Shown: positions 33,595-36,528 of the stretch, piece by piece
Numbering within the stretch: position 1 is the first letter of the stretch
Layout of the letters: every line of letters starts with the position of its first letter
Origin: Bacillus zhangzhouensis
GTDB lineage: Bacteria > Bacillota > Bacilli > Bacillales > Bacillaceae
Direction: 5' to 3'
Assembly (NCBI RefSeq): GCF_000715205.1
Contig: NZ_JOTP01000026.1
Span: 1-36,528 of the forward strand
Length of the DNA stretch: 36,528 bases
Translations under genes and position numbers: made by a program
The notes under the pieces: generated by a model
What the model saw: the letters and a program-made list of their open reading frames with translations, nothing else
What the model was told of the DNA's origin: nothing
Database searches by the model: none

Positions 33595-36528
33595 ATGAAC
33601 ATATTAAAAAGAACGAGTCAATTATTTCTTATATTGGTGCTGATTGCTGGAAATTTATTAACAGTCTCACCAGCTGTTACAAAAGCCGCTGGGACGGTGG
33701 TTGTCAATAACACAGATTCCTACATGATTGGCCAAAGTGGCCAAGGTCTTCCAATGACCCTTTATCAGCTTGATGGGAATAATCCAACCAGCGTAAAGGC
33801 TAGTGTGCCGGTGAAGGGGATTAATACAAATTTAGTAAACGGTGTTGCTGTCAATGATCAAGAGAACGCTGTGTATGCAACGACAACAGCAAGCGGAGAA
33901 CCTGTTCTTTATAAAATAAATACAACTTCTGGACAAGCACAGCGAGTAGGTGTTTTAGGTGGAAATGCCAATAATGCCGTTATTTACAATGGTAAATATT
34001 TACATGCTTATACTTCAGGTGGTGAATACTTCCTTGGAACGTACGATTTAGCTACAGGTCAAAAAACGTCCAAAAAAATTGTAGGCTATGACATCGGCTC
34101 TGGCGTTGGCGGGGACCTTGTAGTCGATAAAGACGGCTATCTGTGGTTCGCATCAAATGGAAGTGGCGCCATTGCGCAAATGAATCCAGATACAGCTGAA
34201 GTGATTCGTGTCATTCCAATTAAAAATGCGGATGGTAAAACGATTGACGGAGGCATTCGGGGGATTAGCTTTTTGCCAAATGGACAAATGCTATTAGTGT
34301 CAGGGTTAAATGAGTCTATCGGACATTCTACTCTTTTTACACTTGATGCGAAAACATTAAGTACAACTTATATGGGTACTGCAGGTAATTCATTATCTTA
34401 CGACTTAGCTTCACGGGTGAAGCCAGAATTTGACCCATATCCTCCAGAGCTTGAATCAGAAAAATCTGTTGTCTTACAGAAAAAAGCAGAGGGCAACACA
34501 GATGAGAAGAATCCAGAAGTAGGAGACACGCTGCTTTATACAATTAAAGCAAAAAATACTGTGCAATTTGGTATTGTCAAAAATCTGATCATATCAGATA
34601 ACCTTCCGAGCAGCTTAGCCTATGTTCCAGGCTCACTTAAGGTGGATGGCGCAGGCGTAACAGATGCTAAAGACCAAGACAAAGGTGATTATACAAACGG
34701 CACAGTTACAGGTCAATTAGGTGATGTGAAAGATACCGATTGGCACACTGTGACATTTGAAGCGAAAGTAGCAAAAGGTCAAGCTGGCAAAGATATTCAA
34801 AATACAGCGAATGTCAAAGGGGAAAATACACCACCAGACAAACCAACAACAAACATAGAAATTTATCCTCGTGATCCAAAGCTTGAATCAGAAAAAACAT
34901 CAGAGACGAATGTCAAAGGGGAAAATACACAAACAGACAAACCAAAAACAAACATAGAAATTTATCCTCGTGAACCAAAGCTTGAATCAGAAAAATCAGC
35001 GGTCTTACAGAAAAAAGCAGAAGGTAATACAGATGAGAAGCATCCAGAAGTAGGAGATACATTACTGTATACCATTCAAGCCCGTAACGCTGTTGAAGAT
35101 AGCGTGATTGAAGACCTTGTGATTTCTGACAAGTTACCTCAAGGATTATCATATGTACCAAATTCACTTCAGGTAGATGGAAACCCAGTCACGGATACAA
35201 AAGATGACGACAACGGTGATATGACAGACGGAACTGCCACTGGAACGTTCGGTGAAGTAAAAGATGCGAAATGGCACACAGTGACGTTTGAAGTGACGGT
35301 TAACAAAGGTCAAGCAGGCAAAGACATTCAAAATACAGCCAACGTCACAAGCGGCAACACACCGCCGGACGAGCCGACAACGAATGTAGAAATCTATCCT
35401 CGTGACCCGAAGCTGACTTCTGAAAAATCAGCCGTCTTGCAGAAAAAAGCAGATGGTAATACAGATGAGAAGCATCCAGAGGTCGGTGACACACTTCTTT
35501 ATACAATTAAAACAAAGAATACGATAGAAGACAGTCTCGTTAAAAACTTAGTAATCTCAGATGAACTGCCAGAAGGATTAGCATATGTGCCCAATTCACT
35601 TGAGGTAGACGGACAAGCGGTGACAGATGAGCAAGATCAAGACAATGGTGATGTCACAAATAGAACCGTCTCAGGACAATTCGGTGACATTCATGATACA
35701 GATTGGCATACCGTGACGTTTGAAGTGACGGTTGAAAAAGGACAGTCTGGTAAAGACATTCAAAATACAGCGAGTGTCACAGGTGAAAATACACCACCAG
35801 ACGATCCAACAACAAAAACAGAAATCTATCCGCGTGATCCAAAGCTTGAATCAGAAAAATCAGCGGTTTTGCAGAAAAAAGCAGAAGGTAACAAAGATGA
35901 GAAACATCCAGAAGTAGGGGACACCCTTCTTTATACAATTAAAACAAAGAACACAATAGAAGACAGCCTTATTGAAAATCTAGTCATCTCAGATCAATTG
36001 CCAAAAGGGCTGAAGTATGTTGCTGGGTCTCTTGAAATTGATGGAGAATCCGTCACAGATGTGAAAGACGACGATAGCGGTGACTACACAGATGGAAAGG
36101 TCACGGGATATTTTGGTGATGTGAAGGACACGGACTGGCATACCGTAACGTTTGAAGTAACAGTTGAAAAGGGACAGTCTGGTCAAGACATTCAAAACAC
36201 AGCCGAAGTAACAGGTGAAAACACGCCGCCAGATGATCCAACAACGAAAACACAAATTTACCCTCGTGAACCAAAACTATCATCAGAAAAGGCAGCGAGT
36301 ATTCAGAAAAAAGCAGAAGGAAACACAGATGAAAAGACACCACAGGTAGGCGATACCCTTCTTTATACGATCAAAACAAAGAATCTTGAAGAAGACAGCA
36401 TCGTCAAAAATTTAGTGATCGCAGATCAACTGCCAGAAGGTCTTGAATATGTCGAAGGATCATTAAAAGTAGATGACCAAGCTGTCACAGATGCAAAAGA
36501 TGACGACAACGGAGACTACACAAAAGGC
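33595..36528 (+). CDS. Large secreted surface protein with DUF11-type repeats (5' part)
   Basis: The frame is open for 978 codons to the window edge, so the protein is partial. GAAAGGGG lies 10 bp before the ATG. Residues 1-31 are a signal peptide (MNILKRTSQLFLILVLIAGN, cleavage near VTKA-AG). Residues about 33-275 have propeller-like short beta repeats (YMIGQSGQGLPMTLYQLDG, GGDLVVDKDGYLWFASNGSG, GGIRGISFLPNGQMLLVSGL), as in N-terminal domains of other repeat-bearing surface proteins. From about 285 an array of 144-aa domains follows, each with SEKSAVLQKKAEGNTDEKHP, VGDTLLYTIK, LPEGLAYVPGSLEVDG, DWHTVTFEVTV and ENTPPDDPTT. These are conserved repeat (DUF11-type) modules of Gram-positive cell-wall proteins. 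Likely a wall-attached or exported stalk; the anchor lies outside the window. Highly acidic and cysteine-poor in the repeats. Confidence 0.85.
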   Translation, partial: MNILKRTSQLFLILVLIAGNLLTVSPAVTKAAGTVVVNNTDSYMIGQSGQGLPMTLYQLDGNNPTSVKASVPVKGINTNLVNGVAVNDQENAVYATTTASGEPVLYKINTTSGQAQRVGVLGGNANNAVIYNGKYLHAYTSGGEYFLGTYDLATGQKTSKKIVGYDIGSGVGGDLVVDKDGYLWFASNGSGAIAQMNPDTAEVIRVIPIKNADGKTIDGGIRGISFLPNGQMLLVSGLNESIGHSTLFTLDAKTLSTTYMGTAGNSLSYDLASRVKPEFDPYPPELESEKSVVLQKKAEGNTDEKNPEVGDTLLYTIKAKNTVQFGIVKNLIISDNLPSSLAYVPGSLKVDGAGVTDAKDQDKGDYTNGTVTGQLGDVKDTDWHTVTFEAKVAKGQAGKDIQNTANVKGENTPPDKPTTNIEIYPRDPKLESEKTSETNVKGENTQTDKPKTNIEIYPREPKLESEKSAVLQKKAEGNTDEKHPEVGDTLLYTIQARNAVEDSVIEDLVISDKLPQGLSYVPNSLQVDGNPVTDTKDDDNGDMTDGTATGTFGEVKDAKWHTVTFEVTVNKGQAGKDIQNTANVTSGNTPPDEPTTNVEIYPRDPKLTSEKSAVLQKKADGNTDEKHPEVGDTLLYTIKTKNTIEDSLVKNLVISDELPEGLAYVPNSLEVDGQAVTDEQDQDNGDVTNRTVSGQFGDIHDTDWHTVTFEVTVEKGQSGKDIQNTASVTGENTPPDDPTTKTEIYPRDPKLESEKSAVLQKKAEGNKDEKHPEVGDTLLYTIKTKNTIEDSLIENLVISDQLPKGLKYVAGSLEIDGESVTDVKDDDSGDYTDGKVTGYFGDVKDTDWHTVTFEVTVEKGQSGQDIQNTAEVTGENTPPDDPTTKTQIYPREPKLSSEKAASIQKKAEGNTDEKTPQVGDTLLYTIKTKNLEEDSIVKNLVIADQLPEGLEYVEGSLKVDDQAVTDAKDDDNGDYTKG
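34447..36528 (+). repeat. Tandem 432-bp (144-aa) repeat array
   Basis: The equivalent codon of the (P)KLESEK motif falls at 34447, 34879, 34978, 35410, 35842 and 36274. The spacing is exactly 432 bp except for one 99-bp insertion. Four full units and the start of a fifth are visible. Units 2 to 4 are close at DNA level, so the array could change length by recombination. Confidence 0.92.
34810..35007 (+). repeat. 99-bp tandem duplication of the inter-domain linker
   Basis: Copies 34810-34908 and 34909-35007 each encode NVKGENT..DKP.TNIEIYPR plus the start of the next repeat (PKLESEK). They differ at a handful of bases, mostly at the end. The duplication is in frame and adds 33 residues between repeats 1 and 2. 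Confidence 0.88.

Noticed and set aside
1..36528. CRISPR arrays, tRNA or rRNA genes, transposases or phage genes
   Set aside because: None seen on reading; the only regular repeats are NRPS paralogy, the 166-bp duplication and the surface-protein array.

Overview
The window looks like a member of the Bacillus pumilus group (pumilus, safensis, altitudinis or stratosphericus). The signs are moderate GC, strong AGGAGG ribosome binding sites, TTG/GTG starts, a surfactin-family (pumilacidin-like) synthetase, and the ycxC-ycxD-sfp-yczE neighbourhood that flanks srfA in B. subtilis.

Region 1 (1-25.1 kb) is a large NRPS operon on the plus strand. It opens with the broken last module of an SrfAB-type subunit: the end of an A domain, a damaged carrier domain and an epimerization domain. 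A complete SrfAC-type termination module (C-A-T-TE, 1277 aa) follows. The usual srfAC-srfAD adjacency is interrupted by two giant genes (3377 and 2732 aa). Their order is [keto-acid A-KR-T]-[C-A-T-E]-C followed by [A-KR-T]-[C-A-T-TE]. This is the layout of cereulide and valinomycin synthetases and of the keto-acid depsipeptide synthetase StsA known from B. stratosphericus. The predicted product is a cyclic depsipeptide of repeated D-hydroxy/D-amino/L-hydroxy/L-amino acid units, possibly a K+ ionophore (stereochemistry of the hydroxy acids is by analogy only). The operon ends with a type II thioesterase (srfAD) and a strong terminator.

Region 2 (25.1-28.5 kb) is a patchwork of small, partly decayed genes. 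It holds the C-terminal stub of a Rap phosphatase with an intact overlapping phr pheromone gene, small membrane proteins, a decayed minus-strand gene, an AAA-type ATPase with an uncertain, possibly ATT, start, and a 40-aa membrane peptide.

Region 3 (28.5-33.1 kb) is the conserved srf-flanking set: an EamA transporter (ycxC), a MocR regulator (ycxD), the phosphopantetheinyl transferase Sfp that would activate every carrier domain in the operon, a VOC-fold protein, and the membrane protein YczE. Several well-formed terminators separate the units.

Region 4 (33.1 kb to the end) is a 500-bp regulatory gap and then the 5' part of a large secreted surface protein. It has a signal peptide, a propeller-like N-terminal domain and a tandem array of DUF11-type repeats with an exact 432-bp period, and it runs off the window.

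The first ~680 bp contain a perfect 166-bp direct repeat, two frame changes and a carrier-domain deletion. This may be a real lesion in pumilacidin synthesis or a contig-end assembly artefact. Nothing was computed beyond reading the sequence; all family assignments are from recognised motifs and memory.
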